From the NCBI GenBank assembly GCA_000444245.1, contig ATSW01010806.1, positions 1-29,299 on the forward strand: DNA of 29,299 nt, written 5' to 3'. This stretch comes from Botryllus schlosseri (lineage: Eukaryota; Chordata; Ascidiacea; Stolidobranchia; Styelidae). The notes under the pieces are model-generated. The model was not told the DNA's origin and searched no databases. It saw nothing but the letters and a program-made list of their open reading frames with translations. Positions 10,236-19,629 of the stretch are shown piece by piece. The position numbers and the translations under genes were made by a program. How positions within the stretch are numbered: the first letter of the stretch is position 1; each line of letters opens with the position of its first letter.

Positions 10236-12120
10236 ACTCATGACTAGGCACGAGAATGACAAATGTCTGTACAACGAGCTTGGCTCGTTTCGCACTATAC
10301 CAGTGGTTCCCAAACTTTTTCGGTGTCAGGGCCAAATTTAGAATTTCAGAGCACGGTCGGGGCCGCACGAATACCAGGGCAATTAAACGCACCCAAATGT
10401 CATCAAAATATGAAAATTGGCATTGTTCCGATCAATCAGTTGACGTCATTGGTCATTTTTATGATCATTGTGTTGCTGCGCTCCCATTGTTCAGAACAGT
10501 CGACCTTCGGATGCTATCTCGGGGTAGTTTTATTGCCCTGGCGAGATTCCAATTTGCATTTTGGGAATCAGTGCGAAACTAGCTTTCAATGAAGACCGGA
10601 CCTATCAAATTATGCGGACGCTTCGGTCGTGAGCTATAGGACTAACAATTATGCTGCTTTCGGGACGATTTAGTGAGTCAGGTTTTATCGATGAGACGCG
10701 CGAAGCGCGAAAATTTTCTGTAATTCATGATTGAATCGGTCAATATGATCGGGAATTGCATACATATTGCCATCAATTTTTATCCTCTCTCTGCTCACGT
10801 AATCAGTTTTACAGGTAGAGCCGAGGGAAGTGTGTTTGAAAAGGTAGGGCCCCTCAATAATAATTGAACATCTTCGGACGTATATACCCGTTGGCAGGAA
10901 CGAAACAGCACTTGGTCAACCCCCCCCCCCAAAAAATAGTAAACTTGGGTCTTGGGCTCCCATAGGGTGATAAACCTATCCCTGTCACCTTGTTCGCATT
11001 TCCCACGAAACTAGTCGAACTATTAAGTGAGCCAGCGCGATGCGCGAAAATTTTCGATAATGATAAAATCGGTCAATATGATCGGGAATTGCATATATAT
11101 TGCTATCAATTTCTTGTCCTCGCTGCTCACGTAATCAGATTTACCGGTAGAGCTGAGTGAGGTGTCTCGGGAACTGTAGGGCCCATTAGTATGATTCCGT
11201 AAAATGTTAGTTCGTGACCTCCTGTCTTCTATATCAAAAGAATATAGAATCGCCCAAACAGGCTTCCAATCTAAGAGACGCACACGATTTCAAATTGGTA
11301 TTTCTTCACTGGAATATAATTTTTCCCTGCGGGATGGTATTTGTCTCGTGAGGTTAAGATTGCCAAGACAGTATTATGTATATATAACGACGTTTTCGGT
11401 CACCATAAGGGCAGTCCTGTTGGGCCACGGCTTTCTCGCTTGGTGCGTCGTGGCGGGTAAAGGCTAACGCCGATATGCCTAACGCCCCTTTCTATAAATC
11501 TTGCGTATTTTTTCTTGGGGATGCATGAGTAGATTGAGTACCCATGGCAGCATGAAATCACGCCTACTGCAAAAAAAATTGAAAAAGATGCATAAATTTT
11601 TCAAAAATTACTCTATAATTTCGTGAATTAGTATAAATTATTACTAATTCACGAACTAATTTTGAGCCCCGTTTGATCTCGCCCGCCCCCCCCCTTCATT
11701 AGGGGTCTGGCGTGCGGCAGTTACAGTCCTGTCTTTACCTATATCTAGCTACTGCTCGTTCAACCGGACGTAACGATAGCAGTCTACTCATGACTTTCCT
11801 GCAATCTTAATTAAAAACTTCTGACTCCAAGCCAAGCTAGTGTATTTTATAAATATAAATTCAATTTTTGTCATAACTCGATTTCTTAATATTTTTGGGG
11901 GCCGCAAGAAGGCTAGCTGGGGGCCGCATGCGGCCCTCAGGGCCGCACTTGGGAATCACTGCACTATACGGTTCTCCTGTTGCAGAGTCTATTCAGGAAA
12001 GTTAGAATTGATAATAGGATTGATATCAGAACACAGAAATATATTATAAATTAGATTAGAATTAGACTTCCGGCATTTCGCAACAATTAGCCTATAGTAG
12101 TCCAAGTCTTATCAAGTAGA
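10236..12120 (+). repeat. R2 copy interrupted by a hAT insertion
   Basis: R2 sequence reads GCACGAGAATGACAAATGTC, ACGAGCTTGGCTCG, TTTCGCACTATAC up to 10300 and resumes at 11962 with CACTATACGGTTCTCCTGTTG, then CAGGAAAGTTAGAATTG and TTAGATTAGAATTAGA. Removing 10301-11961 and one copy of CACTATAC restores the arrangement of the copy at 3940-4020. Confidence 0.75.
10293..11969. mobile_element. hAT-type non-autonomous DNA transposon, 1661 bp, with 8-bp TSD
   Basis: The element runs 10301-11961. Its ends are CAGTGGTTCCCAAACTTTTT and, inverted, CAGTGATTCCCAA, typical hAT termini. A perfect 8-bp target duplication CACTATAC flanks it (10293-10300, 11962-11969). GC-rich GGCCGC words lie just inside both ends. 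There is no transposase frame. Inside, a roughly 170-bp block (10680-10850: CGGTCAATATGATCGGGAAT, TGCTCACGTAATCAG, GTAGGGCCC) is repeated in direct orientation at 11030-11190, about 15-20% diverged by eye. A run of 11 C (10920-10930) and a C-run near 11687 are present. It inserted into an R2 repeat. Confidence 0.88.
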
Positions 12121-12578
12121 TTATATGGAATACACGACGAAATATAGGCAACCGAGTCGATACCAGTGTATTAACAAATCCAATGCAACTGTGCCGCGCA
12201 GTTTCACAGCCCCGCGTCTTACTTTAATTGCTTAATCATTTCTTTCGTCTGAGAATAACTTTGTGCTTCCAACTCCACACTACACGTAACCGTCTGTCGG
12301 TTTAACGCCATTCGCAGGACGTGTGATTTAGTGATATCGCCAAGCCGTTTCGTTTCGGCTCCTTATCAGTGTCCGGCAATCGCTACCGAAGTGTTTGGAA
12401 CCGACACAATTATGAATAGACGACATAATCAGTAGCCTGAGATGACCTTAAAGATTCACGATCCGATGCGCCACACGAAATTTGCACTTCTTTGACGAGA
12501 TAAGAGTTGGAGATACGAAATTAAGGACGGCAGTGAGAGCTCACAAATTGAGATAAGTTATCCGAATCGACGACATCG
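12121..12578. other. No gene identified
   Basis: Just downstream of tentative exon F on the minus strand. No polyadenylation signal for the minus strand is evident, and there are no repeat ends. Confidence 0.35.
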
Positions 12579-12691
12579 TCACTGTAACTCGATAATCGCG
12601 ATGTCATGACCCAGTAAGGAAATCAAATCGACACGACTATTGTCAAACGCGACATATATATTCACGAAATGAAATCTGGAGAGGCAAATAT
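12579..12691 (-). CDS. Exon F, tentative last exon of the minus-strand gene
   Basis: A strong acceptor, GATATTTTTCAG, opens a 36-codon frame that enters in phase 1, as exon E would leave, and ends at TGA (12581-12579). It reads ICLSRFHFVNIYVAFDNSRV then DLISLLGHDIAIIELQ. The hydrophobic, well-mixed composition looks more folded than exons C and D. I see no AATAAA close downstream on the minus strand, so either the 3'UTR is long or the gene ends elsewhere. A chance frame cannot be excluded. Confidence 0.27.
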
Positions 12692-12784
12692 CTGAAAAAT
12701 ATCACTGTTTCTTCGGGCCGCTTAAACGAATTAACATCAACGAGCATGATTAGATTAATAGACCGTATTTGCTTTCTTCCACGC

Positions 12785-13190
12785 TAGAGTTGTTGAAAAA
12801 TAACCGTTTTCTTCAAATTATACTGGCTATTCGATAAACTTGTCAGGTTGGCTAAAAAAACACGCTGCACACAAAAAACGCTGCACACAAGAAACTCAAT
12901 TCCAGCCTGTAGCAGCGAAGTTACTGGAGTTGAAATTTTTATAATTTATTATGAAAAATCGTGAAAAAACTAGTGCCCGCTGCTGGTTGGAATTGAGCCA
13001 AATTTGTTAAAATACTGATTGTAGACAACTTGACAATTTCATGGGGCTGAAAGAGAAAAGTGAATTAACATATTTCATTTTTAGATATTGAATGTAATAT
13101 TTTATACCCTTCGTAGCTTCGTTGTTACACGTTGGAATTGAGACAAATTTGGTGTGCAGCGATTTTTATTAGCCTGTAAAATTTGAAAAA
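12785..13190. mobile_element. Diverged, truncated foldback-hAT relative
   Basis: Starts TAGAGTTGTTGAAAAATAAC, close to the tip of the 595-bp foldback (TAGGGCTCGTCAAAAATGAC). It continues with TATACTGGCTATTCGATAAA, CAGGTTGGCTAA and three copies of the family word GGAATTGAGCCAAATTTG in either orientation (near 12897, 12990, 13133). The right terminus is not seen. A 17-bp word CGCTGCACACAA is duplicated at 12863-12890. Confidence 0.55.
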
Positions 13191-13245
13191 AAAAATGTGA
13201 ACAAGCTTAATGTACATACTCATCGACCTTTGATGCTTATATGGC

Positions 13246-13335
13246 TTTTGAATAATACATTCATATTGAAATGAACCCGAATATTTTCGGCCCGCACTCG
13301 CCAGGGGCAATAATCGGCAGTTAGTATTAACTTTG
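13246..13335 (+). repeat. R1 repeat, single left arm
   Basis: TTTTGAATAATACATTCATATTG, GAAATGAACCCGAATATTTTCGG and CGCACTCGCCAGGGGCAATA match the R1 left arm at 17103-17180. No inverted partner within a few hundred bases. Confidence 0.6.
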
Positions 13336-13522
13336 TATACCAATAGTTGTACAAGTGTTAAGGTTACTTGTTGAGCAACTCTTGCTAATATGACCACATA
13401 TGGCAGTAGAACGGTATACCACGATAGCAACAGACAACTACCATGCTCGGCAGGGTTACATCATCTCTAAAAATAACGCTGGAATCTTGATGATTTAAAA
13501 GCACGGCTCCCATATCTCAAAC

Positions 13523-13658
13523 CAGCAATGCGCATCGCCAGTTTCGCGTGATAAATTCGACTCCCGATCGCGGATCGCCGTACCCGAATCTGATCGATGT
13601 TTTTCACATCGGTAATGACAGGGTTACTCGCTACCGTGGCCAGAGTTTTGAATTCCAA
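13523..13658 (-). CDS. Exon E, tentative exon of the minus-strand gene
   Basis: After an AG at 13659 the phase 0 frame reads LEFKTLATVASNPVITDVKN and continues IDQIRVRRSAIGSRIYHAKL to AMRIA, with codon use like exons C and D. Entry phase matches exon D (phase 0); the only convenient donor is GCTG|GTTTGAG, leaving phase 1. The acceptor lacks a good pyrimidine tract and the donor is weak, so the borders are doubtful. Between D and E lies the diverged foldback hAT at 13944-14409. No domain recognised. Confidence 0.32.
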
Positions 13659-13877
13659 CTATCGAAGTATCGCTAGAAAACGGTCACGAGCAAGCACTTA
13701 ATTGCATGTTTTCGACGCGTTTTCTAGAAGCCAATTGCAGAACCGCGTATTTTAGTTATCTCGCCAATAACAACAACTAGCTAATTGTAATCACGTGGTT
13801 GCTCAATGCTCAGTGCATCGGTTTAGGGATACATACACATTACACAGATGTACAATCCCGTGAACCCTGAACTTGCT

Positions 13878-13919
13878 TCAAATACTAGCTATAAGTCATC
13901 AAATACTAGCTATAAGTCA
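13878..13919. repeat. 21-bp tandem duplication, two perfect units
   Basis: TCAAATACTAGCTATAAGTC plus A, repeated exactly once (13878-13898, 13899-13919), shortly before a foldback element. Confidence 0.9.
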
Positions 13920-13935
13920 CCTGATATTACTATGA

Positions 13936-14417
13936 ATGTAGAGTAGAGTTGTTTGAAAATAATTTTTTTTCAAACTTCTGCAGCCAGTAGCTAAAATTGT
14001 TAGGTTGGCTAAAATATGTTCCAACTGAAATTTGGCTCAATTCCTACGAGTAGAAGTGAAGCTATTGGCGTTCCAAATTTTAAATTTATAAGAATAGATT
14101 AAAAAAATTGTACAAATTTCACTGGCTAACCCATGAAATTGTTGAGTTGTCTACAAAGACTCGCAAAACAAATTCGACTAATTCCAGCCGGAAGTGAAGT
14201 TATTCGATTTTCCATTAATAAATTCTTGGATTACCAGCAGTTACTACTATTTTTTTTCCAAATCCAAGATTCTCAACTCTAATAATTTCGCTTCTACCGG
14301 TTGGAATTGAGCCAAATTTGCTGTGTATCGTTTCATTAGACAACTTGACAATTCCGTGGGGTTGACAGTAGAATATGAAATAAAATATATATTTTTCAAC
14401 AACCGTGTAATGCAAAG
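13936..14417. mobile_element. Diverged foldback-hAT relative, 466 bp
   Basis: Element 13944-14409 begins TAGAGTTGTTTGAAAAT and ends ATTTTTCAACAACCGTGTA, imperfect inverted tips. Flanks ATGTAGAG and ATGCAAAG agree at 6 of 8 positions and both fit the hAT target pattern (T at 2, A at 7). Inside are the family words TTGGCTCAATTCC, GGAATTGAGCCAAATTTG, GGTTGGCTAAAA, and ACAACTTGACAATTCCGTGG, in inverted arrangement. It is older than the 595-bp copy. It sits in the predicted D-E intron of the minus-strand gene. Confidence 0.6.
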
Positions 14418-14661
14418 ACAGCGTACTTCTTGATATGGATGCGATCAGACTTGTGCTACCTCTAAAGTCGTATCGATCATTCCTATCCGATAATGAACAT
14501 TATGTATTCGAATCGAATCATTTTGTCCAGCCCTATAACCACGATCTGACAAATCGTTTCGCTCAGCACAACAGCGACGTCTAGCGGAATACCACGAGCG
14601 GCGGTCAGTGATGCGATAATTCTTACTAACGGCACAACAGCCACATCTAGCGATTACTCAC

Positions 14662-14814
14662 GGAAGATATGAAGCTGGAATTCCTGTTCGAGTTAGGCGA
14701 GAAAAATTCGGCCTCGTACGGCGAACTGGAATCGAGCAGCAGCCTGGCGTCGAACGAATTCGGCCGCTGGACCCGCGGGTGTGCATTTGAACCTCGCAAA
14801 TGATGATTGATATC
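14662..14814 (-). CDS. Exon D, internal exon of the minus-strand gene
   Basis: 153 nt, 51 whole codons, phase 0 in and out. The acceptor is a good pyrimidine tract, ACATCTTTTTCAG, and the donor is TCC|GTGAGT (14661-14656). It follows exon C after a 733-nt intron and the phases agree. The translation begins DINHHLRGSNAHPRVQRPNS, continues through FDARLLLDSSSPYEAEFF and ends NSSFISS. It is Ser/Asn/Pro-rich and looks unstructured, with several possible phosphorylation sites (RPNS, NRNSS). The opposite strand carries a 44-codon ATG frame (14669-14803) with tidy codons; the minus reading is preferred because both ends sit on consensus splice sites in phase with exon C. Confidence 0.68.
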
Positions 14815-15171
14815 CTGAAAAAGATGTGTTTCTAGTTAAGATAACCGCGTCTGTGATTTGTGATGGTATGCCCGTCTTGGCCATCACTGGTTACACATTT
14901 AGGTCCGATCAATAGTCGTATTACGAGTGTTCGTGATGGTAAGTCGTTTGTAGCGACGAAATACAAGGTACATATTGAGATTTAAGTTAGGAACAATGTC
15001 ATTCTGAAATGGAGGTTCCATCTTCAGAATTTATCATCTCATTTGTAATAAATATTCATAATATGACTATATTCCTATGGTTTTATCATTTAAAAATTTG
15101 TTAATGCATAGTTAAACATGTGCACCAGTAATCTATAGTAATGTATTAGATCAGTTTACTAACAATTTGAT

Positions 15172-15396
15172 CAGTTCAACACACCCCAGATTGCGACGCC
15201 ATGCAAGAATAGAGAAGTTTTCGAAACGACTTGGTGTAGTCTTTGAAATAAGACACCGACCTGGGCGAGGCGATGGAAAGAAAGATGCGTTAGATATGTA
15301 ATGATTTTTTGCGAATCAGCGAAAATTTGGGGTCGCGTAGGCTAGCAGATTAGCGTAAGTGTTCTCCAGTTTACTATTAAAGGTTAAGAACCACTG
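15172..15396. mobile_element. Possible small hAT MITE, left end unsure
   Basis: The right end is clear: AAGGTTAAGAACCACTG at 15380-15396, a typical hAT terminus, with GGGGTCGCG a little inside. A candidate left end CAGTTCAACACACCCCAG at 15172 is weak, and the flanking 8-mers agree only partly. It lies in the C-D intron of the minus-strand gene. Confidence 0.35.
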
Positions 15397-15547
15397 ATTT
15401 AATGTCCGTTATCGATTACAAGCAATATCATATCATGAATTTCATGGTTGATAATATTGTCTTCTGTTATGTTATAAATTTATGATATGGAAGAGTGGGT
15501 AAAGTGCGGGAGCACGTGACGCGTAGCTGCAACGAAAAGCGACTCAC

Positions 15548-15684
15548 TTGTCGCGTTCTCTGATGCAGATGAATGACGCAGGGCGATCTGGATTCGACCG
15601 TGAATAAGTCTTCTTCCACGGAGTTGGGGGACTGATAGTGCAAGTGCGACGGCAAGCCACGTTCCAAGTCGAGCTCCGACACGG
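15548..15684 (-). CDS. Exon C, internal exon of the minus-strand gene
   Basis: A clean internal exon of 137 nt: acceptor TTGATTTTCAG just upstream (15687-15685) and donor CAA|GTGAGT (15547-15542). It enters in phase 1 (two bases complete the split codon left by exon B) and ends in phase 0 after 45 full codons. The translation begins VSELDLERGLPSHLHYQSPN and ends HLHQRTRQ; it is polar, with an acidic centre (VEEDLFTVE). Codon choice is biased (TCG, GAC, CTC, GTC), unlike the A+T-rich surroundings. Other frames across it are open only by chance. No domain is recognised; a disordered linker of a signalling or scaffold protein is a reasonable guess only. Confidence 0.68.
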
Positions 15685-15920
15685 CTGAAAATCAAGCAAT
15701 GATTCGTATTTGGCTGGATCACGGAAAGCACCAGTTGTGTGATTTGTAGTCGGCGGCATGTCACCTTTTAGCTAGATTTTCACCCGAGCGATACATTGAA
15801 ATGACGTTATACCATTTCGCTGAAGTATCTAGGAGTAGAGGATTAGGATTGTCGAGTCGACACCGATTAAACCGATAACTAGCACTTTCGCCGATATAAT
15901 CGACCGAGATTGCAAATATA

Positions 15921-16347
15921 TAGCATCTCATGGGTTCCTAAACGTTTCATTTTCACGACCCCAAATTTCGATTTGAAAATGTTGCACGACCCCATCTCTC
16001 AGTTTGGCGTGCTGGTTACTAAATTATGGTCATCGCCTTCGTCCAAACCTACTCGAAGCCGAGGTGTGAAGCTGGCGACTTTTACTGTGTGCAGTAATAG
16101 TACTGACTCAGCGATATCATTGGATACTGATACCTTCGCATTCCTCAGACATCGTGTTTTCTTCTATTTTGAAAAATGAACTAAAATATTCAGATATGAT
16201 CCGCGAATAGCATCCGGTTAATTGGCATTTTTGTAATACCGGTAGTCATTGGAATGGTGTATGATTTTCGCCCTCCCCGACCCAAGAGAATAGTCAAACG
16301 ACCCCATTGGGGTCGCGACCCCTAGTTTGGGAACTCCTGATCTATCT
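15921..16347. mobile_element. Small hAT MITE, 411 bp
   Basis: Element 15929-16339 has ends CATGGGTTCCTAAACG and, inverted, CAGGAGTTCCCAAACT, each followed inside by a C/G-rich block (ACGACCCC; GGGGTCGCGACCCC). Flanking 8-mers share only ATCT, so the target duplication has decayed. The 89-codon frame inside has no hAT similarity that I can see. Confidence 0.6.
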
Positions 16348-16825
16348 TCATGCGCATTTCCAAAACTTCAGATTATTTATTTGAACCGCTTTACCGCCAT
16401 TTATGCTTGGGCATGGGCATAATGGGCATCTTGGACATGAAATAAACTCGAAAAGCTGCATTTGGACGCCTGTAAGCACTAATCAGTGGTGGTTAGAGTA
16501 ACGGAGTACTTCTATTTCTTCAGACTCGAGCAGATTTTGCCAACTCGCGCTGATTACTCATGTGGTCATGATTTCCAACTACTTCAACTTCCAAATCAAA
16601 GTTTGAGCTACAAAAAATAGATCAATATTCCCATTCTGGCAGTCGTAGATTATATTATTACTGACTCGCTGCTACCATGATGCGACGCTATGAAGATTGC
16701 CGATATTTTGACCTCTGCCGACCGATGCCGATATTTCCTTCAAAGAGTACTCTCGATCATAATCGGTGGGGTTTAGTTAGGATCAGGCCGGGTCGGATAG
16801 GGTGTGAAATTCTGTATTTGTACAC
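16348..16825. other. No gene identified
   Basis: Intron space of the minus-strand gene (B-C intron). Only short frames and no repeat ends. Confidence 0.35.
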
Positions 16826-16996
16826 CAAGTTGTGTACGAGACGAATAGCTGTTATCGGTATACTTGCGAGCAATGCGCAAACAAAGCACTCCGGCATTTC
16901 GCGCTGCTTGCGCGATAAGACGCGACGCGGGCCGTTTGATCGATGTGTGCGGATCGACGTGTGCTAGCCGCACATTTTCGGCAAATAGTGTACAGA
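16826..16996 (-). CDS. Possible symmetric cassette exon in the B-C intron
   Basis: An acceptor CACGTTTTGTAG precedes a 171-nt open stretch with phase 1 at both ends, so including or skipping it would keep the B-C reading frame. The frame reads CTLFAENVRLAHVDPHTSIK then RPASRLIAQAARNAG and on to SSRTQL. The stretch is CpG-rich and codon-like, but the donor (CTTG|GTGTAC) is poor and frames on both strands are open here, as often happens in CpG-rich DNA. It may be a regulatory CpG-rich patch rather than an exon. Confidence 0.2.
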
Positions 16997-17094
16997 CTAC
17001 AAAACGTGACAACCGAGCGATACCGACACACCAAAGTGACCGATTCATGTTTACACGTGACGGAAGCGATATTTATAAATAAAATTTCGGTTCT

Positions 17095-17545
17095 GAACAC
17101 TAACTTTTGAATAGTATATTCATATTGAGATGAACTCGAATATTTACGGCTGACATTCGTCGGGCGGGTAATCGTCAGCAACTAGTAGAGAATTGGAAAG
17201 AACATTGTATATCAACAATCGTATCACAAACGTGGTGTCACAAGCATGAAATTTCGAATAAGAGAGCGTTCATTACACTAACTTTGGAAAAGCCGAAACG
17301 AAAATTGAATTTTGACACCAAAAACTACACACGCCCGTCAAATTGACTAAATTACATTCGGCCGACACTCGTTTGTTGACGTACAATGTTCCTTTCAATT
17401 CAATTACCTACTAGTGGAATTCTCCACTAGTGGCTGACGATTACCCCTGACGAGTGTCAGCCGAAAATATTCGGGTTTATTTCTATGGCGATATATTATT
17501 TAATTGTATACCGGTATTAAAGTTGTGTACCTTCAAGAAGAGTGT
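17095..17545. repeat. R1 foldback-like element, best copy
   Basis: Left arm 17103-17225 (AATAGTATATTCATATTGAG, GGCTGACATTCGTCGGGCGG, GTAATCGTCAGCAACTAGTAG, GGAAAGAACATTGTA) and right arm 17378-17525 in inverse order (GACGTACAATGTTCC, CTGACGATTACCCCTGACG, AGTGTCAGCCGAAAATATTC, TTTATTTC, ATATATTATTTAATTGTATA). A local ACTAGTGGA...TCCACTAGT palindrome marks a small duplication in the right arm. No coding frame; superfamily unknown. Confidence 0.65.
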
Positions 17546-17711
17546 GTTCAAATTGACTAAAATTCGACTATGAATCATTAAATATTGTCCGTGCGAATAA
17601 AAATCATCGACAAGAAGTCTAAATGCTAATTCCCTCAGTCGCGCGACGCAAAATATTGAAGATATATTTCTTAACGAAACTTTACGCTACGGGAAACCAA
17701 ACGCGATTCCT

Positions 17712-17975
17712 TGCTAGCCGAATTTGATCCGCAAAATATCATCCAAGAAAGATTTCGATACTTCAAGCTCTGGCGCTAGCACGAAGCAGAATGTTGTTCG
17801 AGTCAAAACAGATTTTGTTGCAGGTTCGAGTCCGACCGAGTTGCAATCCAGAATTCCAACCTCGAGTCGCCATGTTACCAGCGTAAACGGTGTCTTAAAA
17901 AATCCTAGAGTGACAGTGGGCCGTGCTACAAGTCGTCAAAGATCAGGAATCACAAAGAATATCGACATGGTGTAA
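17712..17975 (+). CDS. Unidentified open frame, possible exon
   Basis: After a TTGCTAG that could act as an acceptor, the frame reads IRKISSKKDFDTSSSGASTK through GRATSRQRSGITKNIDMV and stops at 17973-17975. Ser/Thr/Arg-rich and codon-like, but no start codon and no recognised domain. It lies antisense within the B-C intron of the minus-strand gene. Confidence 0.22.
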
Positions 17976-18033
17976 AATTAAAATGACCATAGATGTCGAA
18001 ACACCATGGACGCCAAAGCAATAACAACCAAAT

Positions 18034-18231
18034 TTGGTTACGTTTACGCACGATTCAAGCCAAGGACTCTTTCGCCTCAAACACCTTAGAAACCAACCTT
18101 TTCAAGACTCTAGCGCGCGGCAGAACTCCTACAAGCATTTCGCGAATGTAACACAGAACCTCAAGGAGCGACAAGGAACACTCGACGCGTCTCAATCACA
18201 CTCGAAGAATCTTAACCCTTTTAAAATCTGA
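18034..18231 (+). CDS. Unidentified open frame, possible terminal exon
   Basis: Frame FTHDSSQGLFRLKHLRNQPF through KERQGTLDASQSHSKNLNPF then KI and stop, with clearly biased codons (CTC, AAC, GAC, TCC, AAG). No ATG at the head; the previous frame (17712-17975) is in another phase and no intron joining them works. The end (TCGAAGAATCTTAACCCTTTT) is repeated inverted at 19163-19195, so part may belong to a repeat. Confidence 0.25.
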   Translation: MVTFTHDSSQGLFRLKHLRNQPFQDSSARQNSYKHFANVTQNLKERQGTLDASQSHSKNLNPFKI

Positions 18232-18247
18232 TTCCGTATACGGAATC
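18230..18247. other. Perfect 18-bp palindrome
   Basis: GATTCCGTATACGGAATC is its own reverse complement. It directly follows the stop region of the 18034-18231 frame; in the inverted relative at 19141-19165 the corresponding place carries another near-palindrome (TGGTCA...TTTCGCGAAA...TGACCA). Confidence 0.8.
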
Positions 18248-19629
18248 GGTCAACTTCATCTGGCCCTATCTTGATTTGTCTGCGTCCTATAGGCTTCATT
18301 TGTGTTTGTAGGGAAAGCTAGCAATCTTCTGAGTTATATGATACCTAATTCGAAGGTATAAGGCATGACAATTTTCGAGCACCGACGATCTAACATAAGG
18401 AGTTTGGTCGAAAATACCCCTGCAGAAAAAAGTGGTTATCACCAGAAATTTCCAGGTATTTTCCGAGTGGAAAATCTAGTCAGACATTCTGCCAGAACAT
18501 CAGAAGTCGACTTGTACGGCGTTCTGTGTAATTTTTCACCGTTTCAAACATCAAAACTAGTTCTTGGGAGTATTCTGAAGGGGTTTAGTAATTGTGGTCA
18601 GCTTCGGTGATTTTCAAGAACATAGTTAAGTTCGTGACCGAATATGAGTCATAAACTGGTTTACTATGTCTGCAAATGGTTGGATACGACAAGAGAAAGT
18701 ATACCACGTTGTTTCATGCCATTAACTGGGCGGTAGGACTCCTATTCGGTATTGATATTGAACTTGACCATTATGACCACTCACTGACCACGCCCATATG
18801 TAAATGTTTCATGTATTTTTGATTTTTCGATATCTGGCGAGCCGCGCGGTTTACGGCCATGGTTGACGGCTTGTTCGAAACTAGGCAACGGTGGCTACGC
18901 ACTGATGCATCATTTTTGACTCTCTGACGCTATCTTGGGGGTCAGTCTTGAAAAATGAGAAAGAGAAAGAGATTTTTTAGAGAAAAAGTTTGTTTATTTA
19001 GTCTTATAAAAAAATCTAGACATGTCTTGGGGTGTCGATCGAAGACGGAAACGGTAGAGGGATATAGTCCGCCCACTTCTAAAATGAAACAGCCCAGATT
19101 GAAGTCTTGCTGAGGTCACGGTATCAATTTGAAAAGTGATGGTCAGTTTCGCGAAAAATGACCAGATTTCAAAAGGGTTAAGGACTTTCGAGTCGCCCCA
19201 AACCGTTTCAGAGTTTCGAGAATAGACATAAACCTTTTCTGTGCGGAAAAGGAATCGGAAATCGCGCCGGTGGAGCGGTCGGTATGAAAATGTCTCAAGC
19301 CTTGAACTACGAATCATAAACTACGAATCAATCCGAATTTTCGAGTATTTGTAACAGTATGGGCAATTTGGAAAGCTCAAACATGTAATGTTTAGTTGAG
19401 GCCAACGCAGTTACAAACAGACATTATGGTTGTTCAGAATTGACCGACTTTCAAAAAGTCGTGCTTTTCAGTCCGTTTTCGTGCCTTATGCCTCAAAACA
19501 TATTCTAGCTACTTTTTTCTGTAACTCATCCCTTGAATCTGTTCGTATGTTGCCCTGGAAGAAAATTAGATCCCCCTGAAATTTGAGTGCCGCGACTTTA
19601 CCTAGCCTACTAAAATGCAATATACGTCA
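18248..19629. other. Unassigned region with inverted similarities, no gene called
   Basis: Frames of 81 codons (plus, 18365-18610) and 107 codons (minus, 18994-19317) show no motif. The ends echo each other weakly in inverted sense (GGTATAAGGCATGAC near 18353; CGTGCCTTATGCCTC near 19480). It could be an old element, but ends are not definable. Confidence 0.3.

Noticed and set aside
10256-10592. Two frames above 100 codons at the left end of the hAT element
   Set aside because: Both cross the insertion border at 10301 and have no hAT transposase or zinc-finger motif.
13125-13430. 101-codon minus frame with an FQYECIIQ-like segment, also seen near 8.4-8.7 and 17.1 kb
   Set aside because: The shared peptide is the translation of the R1 repeat arm, not a conserved protein.
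14669-14803. Plus-strand ATG frame MKLEFLFELGEKNSASYGEL with tidy codons
   Set aside because: The minus strand over the same bases is bounded by a strong acceptor and a GTGAGT donor in phase with exon C; the plus frame lacks good splice sites and is best seen as its shadow.
15480-15764. Three longer minus frames overlapping exon C
   Set aside because: They run through the splice sites, and two of them are in other phases; only the part between 15684 and 15548 in one phase is supported.
17724-17850. GGTTCGAGTCC at 17822 resembling a tRNA T-loop or B box
   Set aside because: No matching acceptor stem, anticodon arm or A box at tRNA spacing.
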